Shown piece after piece: positions 1 to 9,040 of a DNA stretch of 64,000 nucleotides. The notes under the pieces are model-generated. The model was given only the letters and a program-made list of their open reading frames with translations. It was not told the origin of the DNA and did no database searches. This stretch comes from Mycolicibacterium sp. lyk4-40-TYG-92. Lineage in GTDB: Bacteria; Actinomycetota; Actinomycetes; Mycobacteriales; Mycobacteriaceae. Made by a program: the position numbers and the translations under genes. The stretch is from positions 1-64,000 of the forward strand of contig NZ_JARVRX010000006.1 in assembly GCF_030209435.1 (NCBI RefSeq), given 5' to 3'. Within the stretch, counting starts at the first letter, position 1. The number at the start of each line of letters is the position of its first letter.

Positions 1-6
1 ACGCAT

Positions 7-35
7 GCAACAACTCCCCAGGTAGGAGCTGTTGC
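7..35. other. Inverted repeat in the left-edge intergenic stretch
   Basis: Arms GCAACAACTCC (7-17) and GGAGCTGTTGC (25-35) pair over 11 positions with one mismatch and a 7-base loop. There is no T-run, so it could be a factor-independent terminator of the minus-strand operon ending at 146, of a gene outside the window, or an operator. The rest of 1-145 shows no convincing gene. Confidence 0.4.
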
Positions 36-145
36 ACTAGACCCTTGAATCGAAGGCGGCTGCGGGCGACCAAAGCTGCACACTCGGCGTAGGCCCGCTC
101 GCCACATGGTCACCAGCCCAGCCCGTCCAACCATGTCCTGGACCC

Positions 146-1711
146 TCAGATCACCGTGAGCGGCAGGGCCTTTCCCAAATCAGTGCCCGCGGCGATCGAC
201 ATGCGCTGGCGCCCCAGCGCCGGCCACGCCTGTACCGCGCAGAACGGTGCGCACTGGTCCTGGTCGGCGCGGGTGCCGACATGGACGCAACACTGCACCA
301 GGCGTTCCTCGATCATGGTCGAGATGTCCATGAACGGCTTGACGGTGATGCGAACCACGCGCTCCCCCAACAGCTTCCGTACCCGGTTCGTCCCACCGGG
401 CAGGGCCGATGACGCGAGCGCGAGCAGCGTCGGCATGCCGAGGTCGCAGTTCTGGCAGATGGTTCGCCATACGTCGCCGATCCCAGGGTGCGACAGCGAG
501 GACTGCTCGGACAGCAGGCCCAGCAGTGATTCCCGGACCGCCAGCTGCAGTTCCTGCGGCAGCTCACTGTCGGCAATCCTGTTGGATACCAAGCCGAGTC
601 GATCTTTGAGGACATCGTGGCCGATAAGCGAGACCAGCGACCGCCATTGCCCCGCGTCGTCGCGCAGCACGTAGCCGACCGAGCAGCAGTGCGGATGCGA
701 GCACGGCAACGCGGTGAGATCCCGCCAGGTCACCAGGCCGTCGGTCTGCGGACCGAGCCTGCTCAACACACCGGTGTGCGTCAGCCGGTCGTGGGCGTCC
801 AGGTTCCCCGAACGCCCCGAGCCGAATTGCGGCTGAATGGTGATGCCGCCGACGTAGGGGGTGTCGAGCGCCAGCTGCAGCATGTCGCCGATCTCGTTGT
901 CATTCACGCCGAGCGCCGCGGCCATCACCAACGTCGTGAAAATCTGGCGCACCGAAAGGCGCTGCAAAACCTGCGTTTTCAGCCTGCGAAGGTCACCGCC
1001 GCGGTGGTGCCGATGGGCTGTCTCGGACAGCCCGTCGTACTGCAGATACACCTCGACGCGGTGTCGGTGGGCGTTGAGCAGCTCGAGCAGGGCATCGTCC
1101 GTCGCAATACGGATGCCGTTGGTGTTGAGGAGGATTCGCGTGATGGGCCGGCGGGTCAGCTCGTCGAGCAGCTGAGCGAGCTCGGGATGTAGCGTCGGTT
1201 CGCCACCCGAGAGCATCAGCACGTCCAGCCGCCCGTTCTCCCGGGCCAGCCGCTGGTCGACATTGGCGAGCAGCTCTGCGACCGGCACCACGTTGCGCAG
1301 ATCGGGCGATGAATCGGTGAAGCAGGTAGGGCATCGCAGATTGCAGACTTCGGCAATGTCTTCGAGCAGGATGCAGGTGTGCTGGGTCTGCATCTCGGGC
1401 AGCCCGCGCAGATAGGCGGACGGGATCGGATCGAAATTCCCTGCCACATCGGGCATGTGCGCCTTGGTCGGGGCGGTCCATTCCTCCAGATACGACAGAA
1501 TCTCTGGGCTCTCGTCGTACAGCGTGCTCACCAGGCCGTGCGCTGGGCACCCCCGCTCCAGCCACACTCGTCCATCGCGCTCGACGAGCCGGCCCGACAG
1601 CCGCGACACGTCGCTCAGCGGCCGTTCGGGGGCATCGTGGTGGCAGTCCGGGCAGTAGGCCGTCACATAGCGGAGAATGCGGTCCCCGCGCAGCCCCATC
1701 CCCGCCGTCAT
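146..1711 (-). CDS. Radical SAM protein of the Tes-like COG1964 family
   Basis: 521 residues. The radical SAM cluster motif is C123-x3-C127-x2-C130 (CNLRCPTC), followed by a GGEPTLHP glycine-rich SAM-binding motif. The N-terminus has C20-x2-C23 and C55-x2-H58-G, the small metal-binding module typical of COG1964 proteins, and the C-terminus carries further Cys groups (CQNC, QCC, PFC) likely to hold auxiliary clusters. COG1964 includes archaeal tetraether lipid synthase and related enzymes that join or modify unactivated lipid carbons; that this protein acts on lipids is inference. The ATG overlaps the preceding stop as ATGA, so it is translationally coupled to the small membrane protein at 1708-2145 and sits behind an Lgt-like gene. 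Substrate unknown. Confidence 0.8.
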   Translation of the reverse strand: MTAGMGLRGDRILRYVTAYCPDCHHDAPERPLSDVSRLSGRLVERDGRVWLERGCPAHGLVSTLYDESPEILSYLEEWTAPTKAHMPDVAGNFDPIPSAYLRGLPEMQTQHTCILLEDIAEVCNLRCPTCFTDSSPDLRNVVPVAELLANVDQRLARENGRLDVLMLSGGEPTLHPELAQLLDELTRRPITRILLNTNGIRIATDDALLELLNAHRHRVEVYLQYDGLSETAHRHHRGGDLRRLKTQVLQRLSVRQIFTTLVMAAALGVNDNEIGDMLQLALDTPYVGGITIQPQFGSGRSGNLDAHDRLTHTGVLSRLGPQTDGLVTWRDLTALPCSHPHCCSVGYVLRDDAGQWRSLVSLIGHDVLKDRLGLVSNRIADSELPQELQLAVRESLLGLLSEQSSLSHPGIGDVWRTICQNCDLGMPTLLALASSALPGGTNRVRKLLGERVVRITVKPFMDISTMIEERLVQCCVHVGTRADQDQCAPFCAVQAWPALGRQRMSIAAGTDLGKALPLTVI

Positions 1712-2145
1712 GTGTACATCGTGGGGTTCAGGCCGGTGCAGTAGCCGACGGTCAGGATCGAGGTGAGCGCCCAGCCGATCATCAGGCCGAGACCCAGTCC
1801 CTTGGACCCTGGGTTACCCGTCTTCCACAACGCGTAGCCACCCCCGAAAGCGATGAGGGCCAGCAGCGCAGCCCCGAAAGCCAGCAGCACCTTCTGCTGG
1901 TCGGCGAGCATCACCGTGAGGAAGCCCACGCCGACATTCAGCACCGGAAAGAGGATCACCCCGCAAACCACACCGCCTCCCGAGATCGCCTTGGGGTTCG
2001 GCGGTGGGTAGCCGTACTGCGGGTGCTGGGGATACGGCGGCGGATATTGGGGGTACTGCGGGTACTGGGGATACCGCGGATGCTGACCCGGCGGCACGCC
2101 GTTGCCGGGCTCATCGTCCGGATAGTCAATTGGCGGTTCGGACAC
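1708..2145 (-). CDS. Small membrane protein with Pro/Tyr-rich N-terminus
   Basis: 145 residues from the GTG at 2145, chosen because GGGAGG lies six bases upstream; a GTG at 2151 has no room for that site. The first 55 residues are rich in PQYPQYPP repeats and should be cytoplasmic and disordered. Three hydrophobic segments follow (about 57-80, 84-105, 115-137). It looks like the short mycobacterial DUF4190-type membrane proteins, but I do not assign a family. It overlaps the Lgt-like gene by 20 bases and the radical SAM gene by four, so the three are made together. A scaffold or membrane anchor for the radical SAM enzyme is possible but inferred only from order. Confidence 0.75.
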   Translation of the reverse strand: MSEPPIDYPDDEPGNGVPPGQHPRYPQYPQYPQYPPPYPQHPQYGYPPPNPKAISGGGVVCGVILFPVLNVGVGFLTVMLADQQKVLLAFGAALLALIAFGGGYALWKTGNPGSKGLGLGLMIGWALTSILTVGYCTGLNPTMYT

Positions 2146-2944
2146 GGTCACCCTCCCTGTCGGCCGACGAAATCCGGTAGTAACCACGGCAATAGCCGCG
2201 CCAGACCCGAAAACCCAAGAGCGCCAAGGACGGCAGCAGCACCCACTGCGGGCGCGTCAGGTCGAGCCACACCGTCTCGTTGGCGCGCACGAACTCCACG
2301 AAGAAGCGGAACACCGCGTAGGCCGCCACGTAGATGACGAACAACTCGCCGGGATGGGTGATTCGCGGCCGCAGCCACATGAGGATCGCGAAAGCCGCCA
2401 GCTGGAAAACGATTTCGTACAAGAACGACGGGTGCATGGCCAGCCCGGCCACACATCCCGGGCACTCGGGGGTGCTCGCCGGAGCATGTACTCCCCACGG
2501 CAGCGTCGTCGGGCGGCCGGGAGCCTCCGTCAACAGGCACCCGATTCTGCCGATCGCCATCCCCAGTGCGACCGCGGGTGCGAACAGGTCGCCCGTCTTG
2601 CCGCGATATCCGCCGAGCCGTTTGGCGATCAACACGCCCACGTAGGCACCGAGCAGGCCGCCGAGGATGCTCTTGGAGCCGTACTCCCACGCCTGCACGA
2701 CAGTCGGGTTGGCACTGAAATCGAGGTGCCGCGCCAGGCCTGACAGGCGCATCCCGATCGCCCCGCCGACCAGCGCACCGGTCACGGCCACCAGCGATTG
2801 TTCGTTCACCGCGCCGCGGCGCCGCGCCTCGTGGACGAACACGAGCACGGCGGCGAGGACCCCCAGCCCCACGAACAGACCGTGGACCGGCACCTGCACC
2901 GGTCCGATCTGCCACTGGGAGATCGCTGGGATCGCTGAGATCAC
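2126..2944 (-). CDS. Lgt-like (prolipoprotein diacylglyceryl transferase family) membrane protein with altered active site
   Basis: 272 residues from GTG 2944. The polytopic Lgt fold is recognisable from the opening (IGPVQVPVHGLFVGLG), a GRIG motif and a HPSFLYE segment near the C-terminal third. Two hallmarks of working Lgt are changed: the essential His of the HGG loop is replaced (SILGGLLG), and the GNFxNGE stretch after GRIG reads GCLLTEAPG. Lgt moves diacylglycerol from phosphatidylglycerol to a lipobox cysteine; this protein may use the fold for another lipid transfer, or be inactive. It follows the alcohol dehydrogenase by 25 bases and overlaps the next gene. Not the housekeeping lgt by this reading. 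Confidence 0.75.
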   Translation of the reverse strand: MISAIPAISQWQIGPVQVPVHGLFVGLGVLAAVLVFVHEARRRGAVNEQSLVAVTGALVGGAIGMRLSGLARHLDFSANPTVVQAWEYGSKSILGGLLGAYVGVLIAKRLGGYRGKTGDLFAPAVALGMAIGRIGCLLTEAPGRPTTLPWGVHAPASTPECPGCVAGLAMHPSFLYEIVFQLAAFAILMWLRPRITHPGELFVIYVAAYAVFRFFVEFVRANETVWLDLTRPQWVLLPSLALLGFRVWRGYCRGYYRISSADREGDRVRTAN

Positions 2945-2969
2945 ACGGTCAAACCTACAACCGGGCCCG

Positions 2970-4076
2970 TCAGTGCACGATGATCCCGCGAATGTTCTTG
3001 CCTTCGCGAAGATCCTGATAGCCCTGGTTGACCTCTTCGAGGGTGTATCTGGTGGTAACCAGGTCATCGAGTTGCAGTTGGCCATCGTTGTAGAGCCGCA
3101 GCAGGCGGATGATGTCGTACTGCGGGTTGGCGGAGCCGAACAACGAGCCGCGAATGGTCTTCTCGAACAAGGTCAACTCGAGGCCCGAGACATGGATCGT
3201 CAGCTTCTCGGGATTGGCCATGCCGATGACGACGACCGTGCCACCCTTGCCGATGGCGCTGAACGCCGACGTGACGACGTCCTCGTCCACGGTTCCGACG
3301 CAGATGATGGCCTGGTCGGCGCCCTGCCCCCAGGACAGTTCGTTGATCTTCTCGGCGGCCGCCTCGGCGCTCGCAAACACGTGTGTCGCACCGAATTTCA
3401 GTGCGGTATCGCGTTTGAACGGCACGGGGTCGACGGCCACGATGTATTTCGCTCCGGCATGCGCGGCGCCCTGGACGGCGTTGATGCCGATGCCTCCGAT
3501 GCCGTATACGACGGTGATGTCGCCGGGCCGAACGTTTCCCGCGTAGGTGGCACCGCCCCATCCCGTCGGCACACCGCAGCCGACGAGCACGGCGGTTTCC
3601 AGCGGCAGCCAGTCGTCGATCTTGACCACCGAGTGCTGCGAGATGGTGGCCTTCTTGGCGAACGTCCCCAGCATGCACATGGCACCGAAATCCTTGCCGC
3701 CCTTGTGGAATCGGAACGAGCCGTCCGGCATGGACCCTTCGAGAATGGTCGCACCCATGTCGCACAGGGCCTGCCGGCCGGTCGAGCAGTACCGGCAGTG
3801 GCCGCAGCTCGGGATGAAGCTGCACACGACGTGGTCGCCCGGCTTGACCTTGGTGACGCCGGGGCCGACGTCCTCGATGATGCCTGCGCCTTCGTGTCCA
3901 CCGACGATGGGATAGCGCGGCGGTAGGTCACCGTCGGACAGGTGCAGGTCGGAGTGGCACAGTCCGGCGGCGGTGTAATTGATCAGTACTTCGCCCGGCC
4001 CTGGACCGTCGAGATCGAGTTCCATGATCTCGAAGGGCTTGCCCGGCTCCAGCAGTACAGCTGCGGTGGTCTTCAT
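2970..4076 (-). CDS. NDMA-dependent-type zinc alcohol dehydrogenase (AdhD-like)
   Basis: 368 residues, class III-like medium-chain dehydrogenase. Catalytic zinc ligands are C40 and H61/E62 plus a Cys in GCGVPTGWG; the structural zinc site is C91-x2-C94-x2-C97-x7-C105. The Rossmann motif is GIGGIGINAVQGA. The sequence is typical of mycobacterial AdhD-like enzymes (M. tuberculosis Rv3086), whose tightly held nicotinamide is recycled through the redox peptide mycofactocin; dependence on mycofactocin is inferred from family. It lies 13 bases behind an alpha/beta hydrolase and a Baeyer-Villiger monooxygenase, so it probably oxidises the alcohol released from an ester formed by them. The order recalls the M. 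tuberculosis mymA cluster. Confidence 0.88.
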   Translation of the reverse strand: MKTTAAVLLEPGKPFEIMELDLDGPGPGEVLINYTAAGLCHSDLHLSDGDLPPRYPIVGGHEGAGIIEDVGPGVTKVKPGDHVVCSFIPSCGHCRYCSTGRQALCDMGATILEGSMPDGSFRFHKGGKDFGAMCMLGTFAKKATISQHSVVKIDDWLPLETAVLVGCGVPTGWGGATYAGNVRPGDITVVYGIGGIGINAVQGAAHAGAKYIVAVDPVPFKRDTALKFGATHVFASAEAAAEKINELSWGQGADQAIICVGTVDEDVVTSAFSAIGKGGTVVVIGMANPEKLTIHVSGLELTLFEKTIRGSLFGSANPQYDIIRLLRLYNDGQLQLDDLVTTRYTLEEVNQGYQDLREGKNIRGIIVH

Positions 4077-4089
4077 CGATGTATTCCTT

Positions 4090-5019
4090 TCAGGCTGAGT
4101 GGGTGACGCGGCGGTGGCCTTGGGACGGGGCCAGATCGCGCTTGAGGAAGTCCAGCTGGTCCGCCAGAACCCGCTGCTGCCAAGGACCGTCGTAGAAATC
4201 GAGATGATCGATGTCGTACTCCTTGAGCTGCGCCCAGTACCCCGCCCGGCGCGCGGCCTTCCGCGCCGCAGCCGCCGGAGCCACCCGGTCGCCCGTGCCA
4301 GGCTGCACGAGGATCGGGCATGTCAGCTTGCCGGCCTTCGTGATCGGCCGGTTGACGGCGACGCCGAGGGCGTGCCGGCCGCGGACCTCGTTGCGCCACG
4401 TCGGCCCGGCAACCGGGAGCCAGGCCTCCGCCGATCCGGACGTCGCGATCACCGCGTTCGGTCCGCCTACCACCGGCACCATGTGCGCAGACCGCCCCAG
4501 CGCGCTACCGACGACGTCCCGCAAGGCGTTGACCGTGGACCGCACCAGGTAACCGGTCCCGCAGGTGCGACGCAGGTGCGCCAGGGTGGCCACCCCGTCG
4601 ACGGCGGGATTCATCGAGATGACGGCCGCTATGCGCTGGTCCCGGGCCGCGACCGCGATGACGTGGCCGCCGGCGTACGAGGTCCCCCACAGCACGATCC
4701 GGTCCGGGTCCACCCCGGGCAGGTGCCGCGCCGCGGCGACGGCGGCGTGATAGTCCTGCCGCTGGCGGCGAATCGAAACATCCTGTCGCGGAGTGCCTTC
4801 GGAGTCTCCGAAGCCCCGGTAATCGAATACCAGGACGTCCAGACCGGCGGCGGCGAAGGGCTGCGCGAAGCCGAGCAGCGCGGTGTCCTTCGTCCCGCTG
4901 AAACCGTGGGCCATCACCACAGCCGGCCGGCCGGACTCCCCGGCGAGCGCGTCGGTCGCTGCGGGCAGATGCCAAGCGGCGCAACGGACTCCGTGGCTGT
5001 AGAAGTACAGCTGCTTCAT
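4090..5019 (-). CDS. Alpha/beta hydrolase (putative esterase)
   Basis: 309 residues from ATG 5019, which has GGGAGA seven bases upstream and starts 11 bases after the monooxygenase stop. The nucleophile elbow is GTSYAGG with S114; MAHGFSGTKD (36-45) is the oxyanion-hole region, and the acid/base pair probably lie in PGTGDRVAP and DIDHLDFYDG. It resembles dienelactone-hydrolase/X-Pro-peptidase-like hydrolases rather than the hormone-sensitive lipase family of LipR. Placed between a Baeyer-Villiger monooxygenase and an alcohol dehydrogenase, it most likely hydrolyses the ester or lactone product. Substrate is inferred. Confidence 0.82.
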   Translation of the reverse strand: MKQLYFYSHGVRCAAWHLPAATDALAGESGRPAVVMAHGFSGTKDTALLGFAQPFAAAGLDVLVFDYRGFGDSEGTPRQDVSIRRQRQDYHAAVAAARHLPGVDPDRIVLWGTSYAGGHVIAVAARDQRIAAVISMNPAVDGVATLAHLRRTCGTGYLVRSTVNALRDVVGSALGRSAHMVPVVGGPNAVIATSGSAEAWLPVAGPTWRNEVRGRHALGVAVNRPITKAGKLTCPILVQPGTGDRVAPAAAARKAARRAGYWAQLKEYDIDHLDFYDGPWQQRVLADQLDFLKRDLAPSQGHRRVTHSA

Positions 5020-5030
5020 GAATGATCTCC

Positions 5031-6524
5031 CTACGACACGTATGCGACGGTCTTGACCGACGAGAACCGCAGGCCCGGGTCCTCGATGGGACCGCTCCGC
5101 AACCGCTCGGCATCCATCTCGTAGGCGTGCTTGACAAGCCACGAACCGCTGTCGCCGCTGCGCGGGAACTGCTGGATGCCGCGCTGGACGTAGCCCGACG
5201 ACAGATCCATCAGCGGACCGCGAGCCATGTCAGGGTTCTCCACCACCGGCACGACCACGTCATGACCGTGGGCGTCCATGTGGTCGAGCATCCGGCAGAA
5301 GTGCTCGCAGACCAGGTCGACCTTCAGAGTCCACGCGATGTTGGTGTATCCCATCGCGAACGCCATGTTGGGCACGTCGGAGACCATCATGGCCTTGTAC
5401 ACCGTGTGGTCGGGCATGTTGAGCACCTGGCCGTCGACGCTCAGCGCGATCTTGCCGAACAGCGACATGTTCAAACCTGTTGCGGTGACGATGATGTCGG
5501 CCTCCAGCTCCTGCCCGGACCGCAGCCGGATGCCGCGCTCGGTGAAGCGCTCGATCTGATCGGTTACCACCGACGCCTTGCCGGTCCGGAACGCCTTGAA
5601 CAGGTCGCCGTCGGGCACCATCGCCAGGCGCTGCTCCCACGGGTTGTAGCGCGGGGTGAAGTGGGTGTCGACATCGAAGCCCTTGGGCAGCTGACGGGCG
5701 ACGTTGGCGATCAGCAGCTTTCGCATCACCGTCGGATACTTCTGGCACAGCTTGTACAGCCCGCGGGCGGTCGCGATGTTCTTGCGCCGCACGATCGGGA
5801 AGGCGCGCTCGTGACCCAGCACCTTGTTGAGCGCGTTGGTGATCGGGTCGGCCGCCGGCACCGAGAGCACATAGCTCGGCGAGCGCTGCAGCATCGTGAT
5901 GTGACCGGCCTTGTCCGCCATCGACGGGATCAGCGTGACCGCCGTTGCGCCACTGCCGATCACAACGACCTTCTTGCCTGCGTAGTCCAGATCCTCCGGC
6001 CACAGCTGCGGATGGATCACCTGACCCGCGAAATCCGCCTTGCCCGGGAAGTCCGGGATGAACGGCTTCTCGTAGTCGTAGTACCCGGTACCGAGAAACA
6101 GGAAGCGGCCGGTGAACGTCGTCGTGTCATCGCCCTGCCTGGTGGTGACGGTCCAGCGCCCGGTGTCCGAATCGAAGTTCGCGTCCTGAACGCGGTGACC
6201 GAACCGGATGTGCTCGCCGATGCCGTTCTCGTCGACGGCCTGCTGTAGGTAGTCGAGGATGATGTGGCCGTCGGCGATCGACTTGCGGTGCGTCCACGGC
6301 TTGAAGCCGAAGCCGAAGGTCGGCATGTCGGAGTCCGAGCGGATGCCGGGGTACTTGTGCAGGCTCCAGGTGCCCCCGATGGTGTCGCGTCCCTCGATGA
6401 TCAGGAACGACGTGCCCGGGCGGTTCGCCTTCAGATGGCATGCCGCGCCGATGCCGGAGATTCCCGCTCCGATGATCAACACGTCGACATCGCGCGTCTC
6501 GGACCGCTTCATTGAGGTGGACAC
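5031..6524 (-). CDS. Flavin-containing Baeyer-Villiger monooxygenase
   Basis: 497 residues. The FAD motif GAGISG is at 19-24, a second Rossmann motif GSGATAVT near 192 binds NADPH, and the Baeyer-Villiger signature FxGxxxHxxxW is intact at 165-175. These enzymes insert oxygen next to a ketone carbonyl to give an ester or lactone; close mycobacterial relatives include MymA (Rv3083) and EthA. The GTG at 6524 has AGGAG five bases upstream. First gene of a minus-strand run with hydrolase and alcohol dehydrogenase; a PucR-type regulator is divergent. The ketone substrate cannot be read from sequence. Confidence 0.9.
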   Translation of the reverse strand: MSTSMKRSETRDVDVLIIGAGISGIGAACHLKANRPGTSFLIIEGRDTIGGTWSLHKYPGIRSDSDMPTFGFGFKPWTHRKSIADGHIILDYLQQAVDENGIGEHIRFGHRVQDANFDSDTGRWTVTTRQGDDTTTFTGRFLFLGTGYYDYEKPFIPDFPGKADFAGQVIHPQLWPEDLDYAGKKVVVIGSGATAVTLIPSMADKAGHITMLQRSPSYVLSVPAADPITNALNKVLGHERAFPIVRRKNIATARGLYKLCQKYPTVMRKLLIANVARQLPKGFDVDTHFTPRYNPWEQRLAMVPDGDLFKAFRTGKASVVTDQIERFTERGIRLRSGQELEADIIVTATGLNMSLFGKIALSVDGQVLNMPDHTVYKAMMVSDVPNMAFAMGYTNIAWTLKVDLVCEHFCRMLDHMDAHGHDVVVPVVENPDMARGPLMDLSSGYVQRGIQQFPRSGDSGSWLVKHAYEMDAERLRSGPIEDPGLRFSSVKTVAYVS

Positions 6525-6648
6525 TGTGACTCCTGATCGCTGGGAAGTGCTGCTGTGATGACACTCACGCTATGGGTGGCACGAGGCGCAAAACAGGTGC
6601 GACGGCCCAGTGCTCGCCCCGCGATATGTGCGGGGGCATACTTCGTGG

Positions 6649-7908
6649 ATGGCCGCCGAGACACCATCGCCTGAGGTCATCAACCTCATGGGCGACGTCG
6701 CCGACCTGATGCTGGCCGAGATCGACGATCTGGTGGCCGAGATGGACGCCGCCGAGGTCGATCTCTCCCCCGCCGCCGCCTCCGACGCAGCCGTGCTGGC
6801 AGATACCTCGGCCAGTAACCGCGCCAATGCCCTACGCGTGTTGACGATGTTCGCCCGCCGGCAAGCCAGGGCGGCACCCATCGACATCCCGCCCGAGGCC
6901 CTCGACGTCGCCCGCACGGTGGCCCGGCGGGGGATGGATCTCGACGTGATCTTCCAGTCCTATCGACGCGGGCAGAACGTGGCGTGGCGCCGCTACATGG
7001 CCCACGCCACCCAGCTCATCCCGTCCGGTCCATTGCTGTTCGAACTGCTCGAAGTCGCCTCGACACGCATGTTCGAGTATGTGGACCATGTGGTCGCGGG
7101 CGTCATCACTGCGGCGCAGCGCGAACGCGAGGAAGTGCTCGGCGGCGCGATCGCCCGCCGCGCCGAGACCATTCGGCTGATCCTGGACGGCGCGGCCATC
7201 GACGCGGCGCGGGCCACAGAACGCCTGGGCTACGACCTCCGCCAGCGCCACACCGCGCTGGTCCTGTGGACGCCACCGCACGGCGACGTCCAGGGTGCGC
7301 TCGAATCCGCCGCGGCGGTGCTGGCAAGGGCCGCGGGCACCCGTCCGCCGCTGACGTTGTCCGTCGGTCCGTCGACGTTGTGGGCGTGGCTCGGCAGCGG
7401 CTCCGAGCCGGCAGTCGACGGGCTGCCGGACGTAATCAGCAAGGCGCAGAACCATATTCGCGTCGCGGTCGGTCCGACGCAGCCGGGCATCACCGGATTT
7501 CGCCGCTCCCACGAGGCGGCCCTGTCGATCCAGAGTCTGCTCGCCGGGCACCCCGGCGGTGCGCGGGTTGCGCTCTTCCGCGACCTCGAGGTCACCGCGC
7601 TGGCGGCCCAGAACACCGACCGCGCAGCCGAATTCGTCGCGGCGACGCTGGGACCGCTCGCGGAGGACACAGGGGCCGCGGCCCGCCTGCGCGATACTCT
7701 GCGGGTGTTCCTCGACGAGGCCGAGAACGCACCCCGCGCCGCGACCCGGCTGCACACGCACCGCAACACCGTCCTGCAGCGGGTGGCCCGGGCCACCGAA
7801 CTGCTCGGCTACCAGCCGGGTGAACGGCGGCTGGCCATGGAACTCGCGTTGGAACTGGCCCACCAACTCGGCCCGCGGGTGCTGACCGCTCCCCCGCCGG
7901 ACGCGTAG
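6649..7908 (+). CDS. PucR/CdaR-family transcriptional regulator
   Basis: 419 residues. The N-terminal two thirds form a sensing region (RsbRD-like helical segment, then a GGDEF-like region about 200-300) and the last 60 residues are the PucR C-terminal helix-turn-helix (LRVFLDEAENAPRAATRLHTHRNTVLQRVARA). ATG 6649 is preferred to an in-frame GTG at 6610: the stretch CATACT (6637-6642) ends six bases before it and could be the -10 box of a leaderless transcript. Divergent from the monooxygenase operon, which it probably controls; the inducer would be a pathway substrate. It converges with the sensor kinase gene with a four-base gap. Confidence 0.82.
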   Translation: MAAETPSPEVINLMGDVADLMLAEIDDLVAEMDAAEVDLSPAAASDAAVLADTSASNRANALRVLTMFARRQARAAPIDIPPEALDVARTVARRGMDLDVIFQSYRRGQNVAWRRYMAHATQLIPSGPLLFELLEVASTRMFEYVDHVVAGVITAAQREREEVLGGAIARRAETIRLILDGAAIDAARATERLGYDLRQRHTALVLWTPPHGDVQGALESAAAVLARAAGTRPPLTLSVGPSTLWAWLGSGSEPAVDGLPDVISKAQNHIRVAVGPTQPGITGFRRSHEAALSIQSLLAGHPGGARVALFRDLEVTALAAQNTDRAAEFVAATLGPLAEDTGAAARLRDTLRVFLDEAENAPRAATRLHTHRNTVLQRVARATELLGYQPGERRLAMELALELAHQLGPRVLTAPPPDA

Positions 7909-7912
7909 CGAT

Positions 7913-9040
7913 TCACGTCGTCGGCAGCGTCACGTCCAGCCGGAATCCGCCGGGCACGTGGGCAGCGGACACCTGCCCACCGTGCGCTTCGACGATGCCC
8001 CGCACGATGGCCAGACCGATGCCGGCACCCGACCCGTCGGCCTCCGGTGTGCGGGCCTGCGTACCGCGCCATCCCATGTCGAACATGCGCCCGAGGTCGT
8101 GTGACTGCACGCCAGGGCCCTGGTCCAGCACCGTGAGCACGATCCGGTCGCCGTCGAGGTGGTGGGCCGAGACCTGAATCTCGGAATCCTCCGGCGCATG
8201 CCGGATGCTGTTGATCAGCAGGTTCGCCACCACGCGGGACAGCTCCCCCGGGTCGGCGAACAGCACCTGGTCGGTCATTTCCGCATGCGTGATGGTGATG
8301 CCGCGAGTGGCCGCGAGTGCCCGCATGTCGGAGACGACATCGGACACGAGGTCCAGGAGCACCACCGGCTCCTTGCTGAGCTTCAGCATGCCACTCTGAA
8401 TCTTGGACAACTCGAACAGCCCGTCGACCATGCCGTTGACCGCATCCACCTGATCGCGGATCTGGCGGATGTAGTCCGCCGGCTCATCGACCACACCTTC
8501 CTCGAGTGCCTCGGCCATCGCCCGCATCCCGGCCAGCGGTGTCCGCAGATCGTGCGAGACCCAGGCGACCAGCTGACGGCGCGACGCGTCGAGCTGCTCG
8601 ACCTCCGCGCGAGCCGCCGCCAGCTGCGCGGACGACTGCGCAAGCTGGCTGGACAGTTCGGCGAACTCCCGGGAACTGTCGACGTCCGCCGCCACGACTT
8701 CGCCACTACCGATCTGCCGGGCCGCGCGTTGCAGCCGGGCCACGGACCGTCGCAGCCGTCGCAGCATGAACCCGGCCGCAAGACCGGCCATGAGCGCCGA
8801 GATGGCGAGGACCGCCAGCAGCACCTGCAGATCGTGTGACGACAGGTACATCTCGATCGAGATCGCCACCGTGGAGGCGACGATGGCGACGATCGTCGCG
8901 CCGATCAGGACCGACACCTGCGTTCCAATGGACCCGCGCCGATTGAGTTGCATGACGAGGACGGCCGCGCCCGTGGCCACCGACGTACAGATCAGGGCCG
9001 TCACCGCGATGATGACGAGGTCCATCGCACCGAGGATCAT
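7913..9040 (-). CDS. Two-component sensor histidine kinase
   Basis: 375 residues from ATG 9040, which overlaps the response regulator stop (ATGA). Three hydrophobic segments (about 8-28, 38-60, 66-88) are followed by a HAMP-like linker, the H-box SHDLRTPL, an N-box (NLLINSIRHA) and G-boxes (DQGPGV, GAGIGLAI). The external loops are very short, so the signal is probably sensed in or near the membrane. Co-transcribed with the OmpR-type regulator upstream. Likely targets are the divergent DM13 lipoprotein and DoxX genes, by position only. Confidence 0.9.
   Translation of the reverse strand: MILGAMDLVIIAVTALICTSVATGAAVLVMQLNRRGSIGTQVSVLIGATIVAIVASTVAISIEMYLSSHDLQVLLAVLAISALMAGLAAGFMLRRLRRSVARLQRAARQIGSGEVVAADVDSSREFAELSSQLAQSSAQLAAARAEVEQLDASRRQLVAWVSHDLRTPLAGMRAMAEALEEGVVDEPADYIRQIRDQVDAVNGMVDGLFELSKIQSGMLKLSKEPVVLLDLVSDVVSDMRALAATRGITITHAEMTDQVLFADPGELSRVVANLLINSIRHAPEDSEIQVSAHHLDGDRIVLTVLDQGPGVQSHDLGRMFDMGWRGTQARTPEADGSGAGIGLAIVRGIVEAHGGQVSAAHVPGGFRLDVTLPTT

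Noticed and set aside
2034..2085. Tandem DNA repeat (GGGTACTG-like units)
   Set aside because: It is the coding sequence of PQYP repeats in the small membrane protein.
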